A stretch of DNA of 64,000 bases from an uncultured Coriobacteriaceae bacterium (GCA_902786015.1 CADAAU010000011.1:1-64000), one strand, 5' to 3'. Counted from the first letter of the stretch, positions 48,177 to 57,315 are shown. Made by a program: numbers and translations. Notes: generated by a model from the sequence alone, not told the origin.

Positions 48177-50163
48177 CAATCTCGCCCCCTTCCGTAAGGG
48201 AGTCATCCCTGATTCGAAGGTTCTCGGGAGTCGCGTTTGTCCAGAATTGGTCGTTCTGGGGCGTTCGTGGCTTACGCATGGAATCGGGTGTTACACCGCC
48301 GGCAGAAGCGTGTGGATGCACTTCGTCCTTGCCGAGCACGATCACTTCGTCCGGCTCTACTGGGGTTTCGCCTTGCATCGCTTGGTCGTGGCTTGCCTTG
48401 TTTTGTGTGAGATAGACCTCGCGGTATATCTCGGACGATTTCAGAAGCTCATCATGCGTGCCGACGGCCGAAATGCTACCTCCGTCGAGTACGACGATGC
48501 GGTCTGCGTCGGCGACCGAGCTCGTACGCTGGGCGATGATGATCTTTGTGGTGTTGGGAATGAACTCGCGGAAGCCCTGTTGGATGAGCTTGTCGGTCTT
48601 TGTGTCGACGGCGCTCGTGGAGTCATCGAGTATTAGGATCTTGGGCTTCTTGAGCAGGGCACGGGCGATGCAGAGGCGTTGTTTCTGTCCGCCGGAAACG
48701 TTGGTGCCGCCCTGCTCGATGTATGTGTCGTATTTGTCGGGTAGGAGCTGGATAAACTCGTCGGCCTGGGCTAGTTTGCAGGCGTGCACGAGTTCTTCGT
48801 CCGTGGCGTTCTCGTCGCCCCAGCGAAGGTTATCCTTGATGGTACCCGAGAAGAGCACGTTGCGCTGCAGGACGACCGATACCTCGTTGCGCAGGGTGTC
48901 GAGGTCGTAGGAACGCACGTCGAGGCCGCCAACGCGCACCGTGCCCTTCGAGCAGTCGTACAGGCGGCTGATGAGCTGGATGAGCGTAGACTTGGAGGAT
49001 CCTGTGCCGCCGATGATGCCGATGACTTCGCCTGAGCGAATGTGGAGGTCGATGTTCGAGAGGGCCATGCGCTCCGCGGAAGCATCGTAGCTAAAGCTTA
49101 CATTGTCGAAGTCAACCGAACCGTCGGCGACCTCCATTACCGGATCGGCGGGATTGGCGAGGTCGGGCTCCTCGATGAGGACCTCGCAGATGCGTCGAGC
49201 GCTCTCTTCGCTCATGGTGACGATAACAAAGATCATTGAGAGCATCATGAGACTGATGAGCATGGAGAATCCATACGTGATGAGGGCAGACATCTGTCCT
49301 ACCTGCATGTCCGCTCCAGCACTCGTGATGATGGCACGGCTGCCAAAGACGATGACGAACGCATAGATGACGTCGATGGCAAAGGTCATGACGGGTTGGT
49401 TCCAAGCGAGAATACGCTCGGCACCCCAAAAGTCATGGAATAACTCGCCGGATGCGTTTTGGAACTTGGATTTCTCGTAATCCTCGCGCACGTAGCTCTT
49501 TACCACGCGGATGCCACTCACGTTTTCTTCTACCGACTCGTTGAGCCTGTCGTACTTGCGGAAGATGCGTCGGAAGATAGGCATGACCTTGGCAGCGATG
49601 CCGATGAGGACACCACCGAGGAAGAGGGAGACAAAGACGTACAGGACGGCCATTGGCCCGCCCGACACAAACGCCATGATTGTTGCGAACACGATCATGA
49701 GAGGGAAGCGAAATGCCGAGCGAATGAGCTGCATGTATGCCATCTGTACGTTCTGGGTGTCGGTGGTAAGACGTGTGACGAGCGAATTGGTGGAGAAACG
49801 GTCTATGTTGCTAAACGAGAACCGCTGGATCGCGGCAAACATGTCGTGACGCAGATTGCGTGCGAGGCCGGTGGAAGCGACCGAACAGGCGACTCCAGCT
49901 CGTATGCCACAAAAGAGTGACAGGATGGCAAGGCCGGTGAGAATGGCGCCGTAGATGGCGATCGTCCTCATTTCGGTGCCGTCTTGCATGTCGTTGATGA
50001 GCTGTGAGGTTATGAATGGGATGGCGCACTCGATGATGACCTCACCCGTAACGTAAATTGGTGCGCGAAGCGAGTCGGCCTTGAATTCGCGCACGGACTT
50101 GCCAATGATGCGTGCGATATCGCGTAACGAAAGATCGGAAAGTGTGCTTTGGGAAGAGTTCAT
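48169..50163 (-). CDS. ABC exporter half-transporter (degenerate-site subunit of heterodimer)
   Basis: 664 residues. ATG 50163 overlaps the MarR stop as ATGA and follows AAGGAGG. Transmembrane part ~40-340. The ATPase domain has Walker A GGTGSSKST, signature VSGGQKQR and Walker B ILILDDSTSAVD, where Asp replaces the catalytic Glu. That pattern marks the inactive-site subunit of heterodimeric exporters, pairing with the canonical product encoded downstream. A ~60-residue cytoplasmic extension follows the ATPase domain. Confidence 0.92.
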   Translation of the reverse strand: MNSSQSTLSDLSLRDIARIIGKSVREFKADSLRAPIYVTGEVIIECAIPFITSQLINDMQDGTEMRTIAIYGAILTGLAILSLFCGIRAGVACSVASTGLARNLRHDMFAAIQRFSFSNIDRFSTNSLVTRLTTDTQNVQMAYMQLIRSAFRFPLMIVFATIMAFVSGGPMAVLYVFVSLFLGGVLIGIAAKVMPIFRRIFRKYDRLNESVEENVSGIRVVKSYVREDYEKSKFQNASGELFHDFWGAERILAWNQPVMTFAIDVIYAFVIVFGSRAIITSAGADMQVGQMSALITYGFSMLISLMMLSMIFVIVTMSEESARRICEVLIEEPDLANPADPVMEVADGSVDFDNVSFSYDASAERMALSNIDLHIRSGEVIGIIGGTGSSKSTLIQLISRLYDCSKGTVRVGGLDVRSYDLDTLRNEVSVVLQRNVLFSGTIKDNLRWGDENATDEELVHACKLAQADEFIQLLPDKYDTYIEQGGTNVSGGQKQRLCIARALLKKPKILILDDSTSAVDTKTDKLIQQGFREFIPNTTKIIIAQRTSSVADADRIVVLDGGSISAVGTHDELLKSSEIYREVYLTQNKASHDQAMQGETPVEPDEVIVLGKDEVHPHASAGGVTPDSMRKPRTPQNDQFWTNATPENLRIRDDSLTEGGEIDA

Positions 50164-50582
50164 GCGTCCACCTCCTTTTCTTCGAGTGATTTCCAATGGA
50201 TGACAAGTCGTCCGAGTAGGTCTTCGAGCTGCTCTTGCTCATCGGACGTGAAGCAAGAGAGGGCATCGTGCTCGAACTGCTCGCGCTCAGCGCGAATACA
50301 ACGTGCATGATCGGTCCCCAGATCCGTCAACTCAATGTCGAGCTGGCGGCGGTCTTCTGGGCAGGTACTCCTCTTAATGAGTTGTGCGCATTCGAGCTTG
50401 GAGAGAACCTCCGAAAGCGCGGCCGGGCTTATGGCGCTCTTGTCCAAGAGTTCGCGCTGTGTAAGATGCCCGCCGTGCTTGTCGAGCTCAACGAGGACGA
50501 ACTGCTTTCCTCCTCGTCCGCCTGCATGTATGTGCAGGTAGTGGCCAAAAAAGCCTAAATCGTGCAAAATAGCTGACGACAC
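50160..50582 (-). CDS. MarR-family transcriptional regulator
   Basis: 140 residues, GTG start at 50582 six bases after AGGAGG. An upstream in-frame start at 50672 would place the promoter inside the gene and is rejected. Winged helix: GGHLTQRELLDKSAISPAALSEVLSKLECAQLIKRSTCPEDRRQLDIELTDLG, with the wing DRRQ typical of MarR. It probably represses its own operon and the divergent ABC gene, releasing on drug binding. Confidence 0.9.
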   Translation of the reverse strand: MSSAILHDLGFFGHYLHIHAGGRGGKQFVLVELDKHGGHLTQRELLDKSAISPAALSEVLSKLECAQLIKRSTCPEDRRQLDIELTDLGTDHARCIRAEREQFEHDALSCFTSDEQEQLEDLLGRLVIHWKSLEEKEVDA

Positions 50583-50600
50583 ATGAAACCTCCTAACTAT

Positions 50601-50642
50601 TTGGTACCTTACCAATATAGAAACGATGTTCGCAATTGTCAA
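50601..50642 (-). promoter_or_regulatory. MarR operon promoter and operator
   Basis: On the minus strand TTGACA (50642-50637), a 17-bp spacer and TATATT (50619-50614) form a near-consensus promoter. TTGGTA-CCT-TACCAA (50601-50615) overlaps the -10, and a second GGTACC at 50643-50648 adjoins the -35. Both are good sites for MarR. Confidence 0.8.
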
Positions 50643-50707
50643 GGTACCGAACGAAATGCATGATGCAGACATGTCTTCAGGAGAGATCGCTTTTGAAAGG
50701 GGTTGTC

Positions 50708-52528
50708 ATGTCACAAAGAAGTACTGCTCCTCGCGATAGGGCGACGGTTCGGCGGACGTTGCATTGGTATTGGGGAGTTACCAAGCTGCGGCCGTTTGCC
50801 ACGTTCATGGCCGTATTCACGAGTGTGACGTACACGGCTTTGCTCACGTATGCAAACACGTGGGTGATGGGTCTTATCGTCGACCGCGTGCAGGACGAAC
50901 CAGTGTCTGCGGAGCGGGTGTTCGAGGTGTTTGCGCCCTACATAGTGGCATTGCTGCTCGTAAATGCCGTAGGCCAGGCATGCTCCAAGCTTCAGGACTG
51001 GTCGGTGATGCGGCTCGAGATGAACGGAAACTACCACTTGGCCCGCCTGTGCTTCGATACGCTCTCCAACCAGTCGATGACCTTCCACACCTCGCGGTTT
51101 GGGGGCAGTCTCGTGAGCCAGACGAGCCGATTTATGGGCGGTTATTCGCAGCTGGTCGACGTGGTCGTGTATTCGTTGATTCCCACCATTGCAAGCATTG
51201 TTTGCACCGTGGTCTTCCTGTGGCCCGCGAGTCCGCTGTTTGTGATCATCCTGTTTGCGCTGCTCGTGCTGTACGTTGGTGTCGCATACACCATGTATCA
51301 GCGCATACTTCCACTCTCGGCAAAGACTGCCGCTGCCCAAAGCAAGCTGAGTGGTGTCCTTTCGGATGCGGTTACCAACATCTTGGCTGTAAAGACCTGC
51401 GGGCGCGAGGACTTCGAACGACAGCTCTTTGATGAGGCAGACCGCGAGGCCATGGAGGCCGAGCGCATATCGATGAACGCCATGATGCGCAGGGGCGCCA
51501 TGACAAGCACCCTTATCACCCTTATCATGTTTGTAACGTCAATATTTGTGTGTGGCGGCAACGCTTGGTATGGCATTAGCGCGGGAACCCTCGTGATGAT
51601 GTTTACCTATACGTATCAGCTTTCCATGCGGTTCAACTACATCAACTCCATGATGCAAAGAATGAATCGTGCTGTTGGCGACGCTGCCGAGATGACAAAG
51701 ATCTTGGACGAGCCGCGCCTGGTGGAGGATGCTCCGGGCGCTCCAGAGCTTGTCGTCAAAGACGGCGCCATCGATTTTGAGGGCCTGACGTTCCGTTATC
51801 CCGATGCTGCCGAGAACGACTATGTGTTCCAAAATCTGTCGTTGCACGTACCTGCAGGGCAGCGCGTTGGCTTGGTGGGCCACAGTGGGTCGGGCAAGAC
51901 GACGCTCACCAAGCTGTTGTTGCGTCTCTCCGACGTGCAACAGGGGCATATTCTTGTGGATGGTCAGGATGTGAGTGCCTGCACGCAGCAAAGCCTCAGA
52001 CGTCAGATTGCTTACGTTCCCCAGGAGGCTTTGCTCTTCCATCGTTCGATTCGCGAAAACATCTCTTATGGAAGGCCGGACGCAACAGATGCAGAGATTT
52101 TGGAGGCGGCTCGTCTCGCGAATGCAATGGAGTTTATCGACAGACTTCCCGCTGGGCTCGAAACCATGGTGGGGGAGCGTGGCGTCAAGCTCAGCGGCGG
52201 ACAGAGGCAGCGAGTTGCCATTGCGCGTGCGATTCTTGCCGACTGTCCAATATTGGTGCTTGACGAGGCGACCTCCGCACTCGACAGCGAGTCCGAGGCC
52301 CTCGTGCAAGACGCGCTCAAGAACCTCATGGCAGGACGTACGAGCATCGTCGTCGCGCATCGTCTTTCGACAGTTGCGGCGCTGGACCGCATCGTGGTTC
52401 TTGAGGAGGGAAACATCGTAGAGGACGGCACGCATGCCGAACTCAGCCAAGCCGGCGGCGTCTACGAGGGGCTGTGGGACCGACAGAGTGGTGCCTTCCT
52501 CGAAACGGACGCTTCCACGCTTAGCTGA
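50708..52528 (+). CDS. Type I ABC exporter (MsbA/BmrA-like, homodimeric)
   Basis: 606 residues. ATG 50708 follows AAAGGGG. Six transmembrane helices (~20-330) and a canonical ATPase domain: Walker A GHSGSGKTT, signature LSGGQRQRVAIARA, Walker B ILVLDEATSALD, H-loop IVVAHRLSTV. All catalytic residues are present, so it can work as a homodimer. Divergent from the MarR operon across a shared promoter region, hence probably co-regulated. Its 3' end overlaps the convergent udk gene by 8 bp. Confidence 0.92.
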   Translation: MSQRSTAPRDRATVRRTLHWYWGVTKLRPFATFMAVFTSVTYTALLTYANTWVMGLIVDRVQDEPVSAERVFEVFAPYIVALLLVNAVGQACSKLQDWSVMRLEMNGNYHLARLCFDTLSNQSMTFHTSRFGGSLVSQTSRFMGGYSQLVDVVVYSLIPTIASIVCTVVFLWPASPLFVIILFALLVLYVGVAYTMYQRILPLSAKTAAAQSKLSGVLSDAVTNILAVKTCGREDFERQLFDEADREAMEAERISMNAMMRRGAMTSTLITLIMFVTSIFVCGGNAWYGISAGTLVMMFTYTYQLSMRFNYINSMMQRMNRAVGDAAEMTKILDEPRLVEDAPGAPELVVKDGAIDFEGLTFRYPDAAENDYVFQNLSLHVPAGQRVGLVGHSGSGKTTLTKLLLRLSDVQQGHILVDGQDVSACTQQSLRRQIAYVPQEALLFHRSIRENISYGRPDATDAEILEAARLANAMEFIDRLPAGLETMVGERGVKLSGGQRQRVAIARAILADCPILVLDEATSALDSESEALVQDALKNLMAGRTSIVVAHRLSTVAALDRIVVLEEGNIVEDGTHAELSQAGGVYEGLWDRQSGAFLETDASTLS

Positions 52529-53141
52529 GGTGTGCTTGGATCCTGCTTACGAGCAGATCGATGGCCATGTTTGCGCTGCCCTCGCCGTCGGTGGGCACGA
52601 TGATGTCGGCATAGCGTTTTGAAGGCTCGACGAACGCCTCGTGCATCGGTTTGACGGTGGTCAGGTATTGGCTTATGACGTTCTCGATGGTGCGGCCGCG
52701 CTCCCTTACGTCACGCTGCAGGCGGCGAAGAATGCGCACATCCGCTGCGGCATCAACAAATACCTTGATGTCCATGAGTTCGCGCAGTTTTGGATCGCTC
52801 AGGATGAGGATTCCCTCGACGATGATTATGGGAGTCGGCTCAATAAGAATCGTCTTTTCTGTGCGGTCATGAATCGAGAAGTCATAAACCGGACACTCTA
52901 CGGCTTTACCCTGTCGCAATTGCTCGAGGTGTTTGGCAAGAAGATCGGTTTCGTAGGAATCGGGATGGTCGTAGTTGAGCAGGGTCCGCTCTTCGTATGC
53001 CATATCGTGATGAGCTCGATAATAATTGTCGTGCGTGATGGTCGTCACATCAAAATCCAGTGCATCGACGACGCGATTCGAGAGGGTGGTCTTGCCACTA
53101 CCCGAGCCGCCTGCGATTCCTATGACCAGCACTTTATCCAT
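52521..53141 (-). CDS. udk: Uridine kinase
   Basis: 206 residues, ATG 53141 after AAGGGAG. Phosphorylates uridine and cytidine with ATP or GTP in pyrimidine salvage. P-loop GIAGGSGSGKTT at the N-terminus, ITHDNYYRAHHDM, LNYDHPDSYETDLL, PVYDFSIHDRTE and RLQRDVRERGRTIENVISQY with the nucleoside- and lid-region residues. Normal family length. Confidence 0.93.
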   Translation of the reverse strand: MDKVLVIGIAGGSGSGKTTLSNRVVDALDFDVTTITHDNYYRAHHDMAYEERTLLNYDHPDSYETDLLAKHLEQLRQGKAVECPVYDFSIHDRTEKTILIEPTPIIIVEGILILSDPKLRELMDIKVFVDAAADVRILRRLQRDVRERGRTIENVISQYLTTVKPMHEAFVEPSKRYADIIVPTDGEGSANMAIDLLVSRIQAHLS

Positions 53142-53200
53142 GACGTCTCCCTTGTCGTTGCGTCCCTCCATAGTACACGAGCCAGTGGCCTTCGTGCATA

Positions 53201-53230
53201 AAAAAACCCCGCACTGCAGGAAGTGCGGGG
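53201..53230 (-). terminator. Terminator of the mannose-type PTS operon
   Basis: CCCCGCACT (53207-53215)/AGTGCGGGG (53222-53230), 6-nt loop, followed on the minus strand by six T. It ends the PTS operon and separates it from udk. Confidence 0.9.
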
Positions 53231-53259
53231 CGAGGAAAGGGAGGGCGCTTTTGGAGCGG

Positions 53260-53580
53260 CTAGGAGGCGGACGACTCCATCTCTTCGAGCATGGCGTTAA
53301 CGTTCTTGCGCCCATGGTCGATTCCAATGCGAAGCACCATGACGACGGCAAATGCCAACACTCCGAGCACGCAACCGGCTATGCCGGCAACGAGGCCGCC
53401 ATTTTCGGCGAATCCCCAATAGGCAAGTAGGACGGCCAAAGCGAGCGCTGCGTATCCCAGCCTGAGCCAAATCTGCAAGCGCTGTAACGCCAGCGTCTGA
53501 GCTCGTGCTTCCGCGACGAGCGGATTGTCCGTGTCCGCCCATTCACGACGATAGAGCTTGCGCTCCTTGCGCTTTGCCAT
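53260..53580 (-). CDS. Small two-helix membrane protein at the end of the PTS operon
   Basis: 106 residues, ribosome-binding site GGAGAGGA. A basic N-terminus (MAKRKERKLYRREW) precedes two transmembrane helices (~38-58 and ~63-85) and a charged C-terminus (GRKNVNAMLEEMESS). Family not recognised. It follows the IID gene by 18 bp and precedes the operon terminator, so it is co-transcribed with the mannose-type PTS; a regulatory or assembly role is possible. Confidence 0.7.
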   Translation of the reverse strand: MAKRKERKLYRREWADTDNPLVAEARAQTLALQRLQIWLRLGYAALALAVLLAYWGFAENGGLVAGIAGCVLGVLAFAVVMVLRIGIDHGRKNVNAMLEEMESSAS

Positions 53581-53598
53581 GGTCGTCCTCTCCGAATA

Positions 53599-54432
53599 CT
53601 AGTAAGACAGGCCCGGGTTGAAGAAGCCCACGAGTACGCCGACCAGAGCGACGATAACGAGCAGGCCCATCACGAGGGTCGGGGACATCTTGCGCTTGGT
53701 CATGAGCCACCAGCAGAACCACACGAATACGAAGTTGAGCACCTTGGGATAGATGGAGTCAAGCGTATCCTGCAGAACGAGGCTAGAGTCAGCCGAGAAG
53801 GGCACCACGAGGGCTGTGGTGATGTTGATCCAGGTTGCCGAAACGGCACCGATGACCATGGTTCCTACCATGACGATGGAGGAGCGAAGGGCAGCGGACT
53901 GCGGACCAACGAGGGCCTCGACGGCCGAGCCACCGAGCTCGTAGCCTTGGTCAAAAGCGAACTTCATGCCAAAGTACATGGCGACGTTCCACACCACGAT
54001 GTAGAACAGGGGGCCAAGCACGTTGCCGCCGGTCGATAGGCCGAGGGCGATGCCGAGCAGGATGGGGATGAACGTGCCGACGATGATGGAGTCGCCCAGA
54101 CCGGCAAGCGGGCCCATGAGGCCGGCGCGGATGCCGTTGATGGTGTCGTCGTCGAGGGGCTCGCCGTTAGCGCGTGCCTCTTCGAGGCCAACCGTGAGGC
54201 CTACGACCATCGTGCCGATTTGCGGCTCGGTGTTAAAGAACGTACGGTACGTGGAGAGGGCCTTGACCTTATCGTCGTCGTTGTCATAGAGCTCGTCCAC
54301 GACGGGCAGCATGGCGGCCAGGTAGCCGAACGTCTGCATGTGCTCCTGAGAGAAGCAGGTCAGGTTGCCGTAAATCCAGCGGAGGAATGCGCTATTGCGC
54401 GCCTTCTGCGAAACTTTTTTGAGGTCAGCCAT
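53599..54432 (-). CDS. PTS mannose-family IID component
   Basis: 277 residues. Marks of IID: SFLRW-like opening NSAFLRWIYGNLTCFSQEHMQTFGYLAAMLPVV, RTFFNTEPQIGTMVVGLT, the glycine-rich GPLAGLGDSI and hydrophobic helices near the C-terminus. With IIC it forms the membrane channel that takes up mannose, glucose, fructose, galactosamine or similar sugars, coupled to phosphorylation by IIB. ATG overlaps the IIC stop by one base (TAATG). Confidence 0.93.
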   Translation of the reverse strand: MADLKKVSQKARNSAFLRWIYGNLTCFSQEHMQTFGYLAAMLPVVDELYDNDDDKVKALSTYRTFFNTEPQIGTMVVGLTVGLEEARANGEPLDDDTINGIRAGLMGPLAGLGDSIIVGTFIPILLGIALGLSTGGNVLGPLFYIVVWNVAMYFGMKFAFDQGYELGGSAVEALVGPQSAALRSSIVMVGTMVIGAVSATWINITTALVVPFSADSSLVLQDTLDSIYPKVLNFVFVWFCWWLMTKRKMSPTLVMGLLVIVALVGVLVGFFNPGLSY

Positions 54433-55295
54433 TATATGTCCTCCTCTTCCTCATCATCGAACGAAGCCTCTCCTGCTGCAATTGCGGGACGGGCGGTCTT
54501 GAGCTGCTCCACCTTGAAGTTGATCAGGGCGAAGAACACGGCGATGAGAGCCGAGGCAATAAGGTTGCAGCCCATAACAGCGGCGAGCGTGAAGCCAAAG
54601 CCAAAGGTGACCCAGTCGAGCGGCTTCTGCACGACCTGCTTGCACAGGATGGCAACACCGACGGCGGGAAGCAGCGAACCAACGGTAAAGAGTGTCTTCA
54701 TGGCGATGCCGTCCATGGGGAGGTAGTCCTTCATGAGGCCTACCATGGACTCGCCGGCCATGCAGATGACGACGGTGGGGATGAAGGAGAATGCGATGTG
54801 GCTGATCCAAGGGAGAACGAAGTCAACCATGGGGATGGTCTTCTTGATGGAAGCCCACTTGCCGGAGTCCATGGCCTTCCAGCCGATGCCCTGCCATACG
54901 AGGTTGAGGGTGGCGGTGCCATAGAACAGTACGGTGCCGAGCGTGCCGACGGCTGCGCCGAGGGAAGCGGCCAGGCCAGAGGCGGCCTCAGACGACGGGT
55001 CGAGACCCTGAGCACGAATGGCGAGGATGGCCAGAGGAATGCCGATGTAGGTTACGGCACGAACGTCTGCGGAAACGGTGCCGCCAGGCGTGACGAGTGC
55101 GATGTACACGAGCTGAATGGACGCGCCGACGATGATGCCGGTCTGGATGTCGCCAAGGATAAGGCCGACGATGAGGCCACCTACCAGAGGACGACCAAGC
55201 GTGTAGTTACCGATGGTGGTGCCACCCATGCCGGGTAGCGATGCCAAGCAGGCAAAGATGCCCAGAAGGACAGCCTGCACAATGCCGATTCCCAT
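54432..55295 (-). CDS. PTS mannose-family IIC component
   Basis: 287 residues, about eight transmembrane helices, with GRPLVGGLIVGLILGDIQTGIIVGASIQLVYIA typical of ManY-type IIC, and an acidic C-terminus. Forms the sugar channel with IID. AGGAGGAAGC precedes ATG 55295. Confidence 0.93.
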   Translation of the reverse strand: MGIGIVQAVLLGIFACLASLPGMGGTTIGNYTLGRPLVGGLIVGLILGDIQTGIIVGASIQLVYIALVTPGGTVSADVRAVTYIGIPLAILAIRAQGLDPSSEAASGLAASLGAAVGTLGTVLFYGTATLNLVWQGIGWKAMDSGKWASIKKTIPMVDFVLPWISHIAFSFIPTVVICMAGESMVGLMKDYLPMDGIAMKTLFTVGSLLPAVGVAILCKQVVQKPLDWVTFGFGFTLAAVMGCNLIASALIAVFFALINFKVEQLKTARPAIAAGEASFDDEEEEDI

Positions 55296-55303
55296 GCTTC
55301 CTC

Positions 55304-55801
55304 CTACTTAACGTTAAACTGTCCGCGGAACTTGGGCCACTCGCCAATGGAGGCTTCCTTGATGAGTGCGAACTCAACGGTGTAGCCAGCCTTGGTCATG
55401 TCCTCAAATGCCTGCGCTTCCTCAGCCGTAATCGACTGGTTGTTGCCGAGCTTGACCGTATCGGGACGATCGTTGCAGGGACCAACGATAACGCGCTTGA
55501 CGTCGGAGGGCTTGAAGCCAAAGTCCACGAGGATGTGCTTCATGTCGAGCGGGTTTTTGGTGATGAGGAAGTAGCGCGTCTTGCTGGCCAGAACCTTGTC
55601 GGCGCTCTCCTTAAAGTGATCCATGGTCCACACAAAGATCTTTTTGTCGGGTGCGGCGCCCTTGTAGGCAGCCTTGAGCACGGGGTTGCTTGCGGCAACG
55701 TCGTTAACTGCGATGATGCCGTCGCAAGGATACTCGAGGCTCCAGCGGGTGACCGTCTGACCGTGAATCATGCGGTCATCGATACGTACGAATGAAATCA
55801 T
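55304..55801 (-). CDS. PTS mannose-family IIB component
   Basis: 165 residues, cytoplasmic. Phosphorylation site His13 in RIDDRMIHGQT, the family signature. Transfers phosphate from IIA to the sugar bound by IIC/IID. IIB is a separate protein here rather than fused to IIA. Confidence 0.94.
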   Translation of the reverse strand: MISFVRIDDRMIHGQTVTRWSLEYPCDGIIAVNDVAASNPVLKAAYKGAAPDKKIFVWTMDHFKESADKVLASKTRYFLITKNPLDMKHILVDFGFKPSDVKRVIVGPCNDRPDTVKLGNNQSITAEEAQAFEDMTKAGYTVEFALIKEASIGEWPKFRGQFNVK

Positions 55802-55834
55802 GTCTACCCTTCCTTTTCCTTCTTCGTTTTGCCT

Positions 55835-56266
55835 TTACAGATCTTCTTCGTCTTCGTCAGCGAAGGTCAGCTCGACGAGCCGTGCGCCCTCGCGTGCCTC
55901 GCTGATGACGCTGTCGCAAAGTGTCTCGTCATCAAGGCCGTCATCGATGGCCATGAGGGCGCCAATTGCCATAGGCAGGCTGAGTCCGCCGAAGGCGATC
56001 GTGTTTGCCAACAGTCCCTTTTGGGTGAGGGTATTGAGAGTGTTGGTGAGCGGGGAGCCGCCCACGATGTCGCCCAACACGACTACAGCGTCTTCGATGC
56101 CAATGGGAGCGATAACATTCGTGAGACCTGCCACGAAGTCGTCGGCAGAAACGCCGTCCTCCATGGAATAGCTCAACACGTTGTCGCGCTCACCCAACAG
56201 CATGCGAATGACGCTGTGGACGCCGGGTGCCATGGTCCCATGGCTAACGAGCAACAAGTACTTCAT
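55835..56266 (-). CDS. PTS mannose-family IIA component
   Basis: 143 residues. ATG 56266 follows GGGGAG; a longer frame starting at 56350 lacks a site. Phosphorylation site His9 in LLLVSHGTMAPG; LGDIVGGSPLTNTL is the usual second motif. Accepts phosphate from HPr and passes it to IIB. First gene of the five-gene operon. Confidence 0.93.
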   Translation of the reverse strand: MKYLLLVSHGTMAPGVHSVIRMLLGERDNVLSYSMEDGVSADDFVAGLTNVIAPIGIEDAVVVLGDIVGGSPLTNTLNTLTQKGLLANTIAFGGLSLPMAIGALMAIDDGLDDETLCDSVISEAREGARLVELTFADEDEEDL

Positions 56267-56385
56267 AGGCAACTCCCCTTCCTCACCTGTATTGAAACAG
56301 GCTCGTATGGTATGGCGCATGTATACAGACGGCCTGTACTGCATCGCCACACACTACTTAACAATAGATTCATGATAAAAATGAC

Positions 56386-56414
56386 TGTTACCTGAAAATA
56401 CCAGTCGTGTTACC
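56386..56414. promoter_or_regulatory. Candidate AraC-type direct-repeat sites between the PTS operon and its regulator
   Basis: TGTTACC at 56386-56392 and again at 56408-56414, with the partial copy AATACC at 56397-56402 midway, so three half-sites at exact 11-bp steps on one face of the helix. They lie about 120 bp upstream of the IIA start and 40 bp upstream of the AraC start. Direct repeats spaced by helical turns are the usual AraC/XylS binding pattern. Confidence 0.6.
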
Positions 56415-56453
56415 ATTTTTTTGCATATTTGTGTGACTTTATGAGGAGTGCCT

Positions 56454-57281
56454 ATGACAGAAGATACAAACGAGACGACAACGCTCCTGACGACCCAAGA
56501 GATCATGGATGCCATATCTTACGTCAACGAGGGCGGCGAGGAGGACGACCTTGCGCGCATTGTAACGTATTCCAAACGAATGTACTTCATTGCGGTGAAC
56601 ACGCACATAACGTCGCGCGAGATCGCCGAGCAATACGAGGGGTTTTCTTCGTTCATCTCGATGGGCGATGCCGAGGGATTGCTTCACTTCATTCGTACCA
56701 ACATGCCGCTCATGGAGGTGAGGACCTCGGACGATCCGTTGCTACAGGGGCGTACCGCCATCGCGTTTTTGGCCAGTACGTGTGCTCAGGCCGCTCGCAA
56801 CGGGGGGCTTCCGGTAGCGCGCTGCTATGCCATCACTCAGGACTACATCAAGCTCGCCAACGAGTCGGTGAACGAGGAGCTCGTTCACTACCTCATGCTC
56901 CCGATGATGCTTGAGCTTACCAAAGCGGTAGGAACGGAGGCCCTTGCGTATACGCATCCGCTCTCGCATCACGCGATGACGTACGTGCGCAGCCACCTTA
57001 CTGACCCGCTTGACGGCGATTCGGTCGCCGAGGCGTGTGGCGTGAGCCGCAAGACGCTTTGCACGCGCTTCAAGCAAGAGACTGGTGAGACGTTTGCCTC
57101 TTACGTGCGCAGGTTGCGTGTGGAGAGGGCCCGCAGATTGCTTGACACGACCGACTACGAAATCGCGCAGATTGCCTATCAAACGGGCTTCTCGTCGCAG
57201 AGCCACTTTCAAAACGTGTTTAAGCATGCCACAGGCCATACGCCACGCGAGTGGCGCACGCGAGAGATAAACGAGATCTAA
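56454..57281 (+). CDS. AraC-family transcriptional regulator
   Basis: 275 residues. ATG 56454 follows GAGGAG; the GTG six bases earlier is not needed. N-terminal ~165 residues form a ligand or dimerisation domain of unrecognised type. C-terminal double HTH (~175-272): DPLDGDSVAEACGVSRKTLCTRFKQETGETFASYVRRLRVERARRLL, then EIAQIAYQTGFSSQSHFQNVFKHATGHTPREWR. Divergent from the mannose-type PTS operon, of which it is probably the activator. Confidence 0.92.
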   Translation: MTEDTNETTTLLTTQEIMDAISYVNEGGEEDDLARIVTYSKRMYFIAVNTHITSREIAEQYEGFSSFISMGDAEGLLHFIRTNMPLMEVRTSDDPLLQGRTAIAFLASTCAQAARNGGLPVARCYAITQDYIKLANESVNEELVHYLMLPMMLELTKAVGTEALAYTHPLSHHAMTYVRSHLTDPLDGDSVAEACGVSRKTLCTRFKQETGETFASYVRRLRVERARRLLDTTDYEIAQIAYQTGFSSQSHFQNVFKHATGHTPREWRTREINEI

Positions 57282-57315
57282 GCGGAACAAAGTTCCCGGG
57301 GAATTCTGTTCCGCT
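57281..57315. repeat. Family A palindrome between convergent genes
   Basis: AGCGGAACA (57281-57289) ... TGTTCCGCT (57307-57315) around the core GTTCCCGGGGAATTC. It fills the whole space between the AraC stop and the convergent HAD stop codon, so it probably acts as a bidirectional terminator. Confidence 0.8.

Noticed and set aside
50583..50672. Longer start for the MarR gene
   Set aside because: The extra 30 codons cover a near-consensus promoter and the operator; GTG at 50582 has AGGAGG.
52934..53351. N-terminal extension of uridine kinase to 53351
   Set aside because: The extra 70 codons read through the PTS operon terminator and the small membrane protein gene; ATG 53141 gives the family length and a ribosome-binding site.
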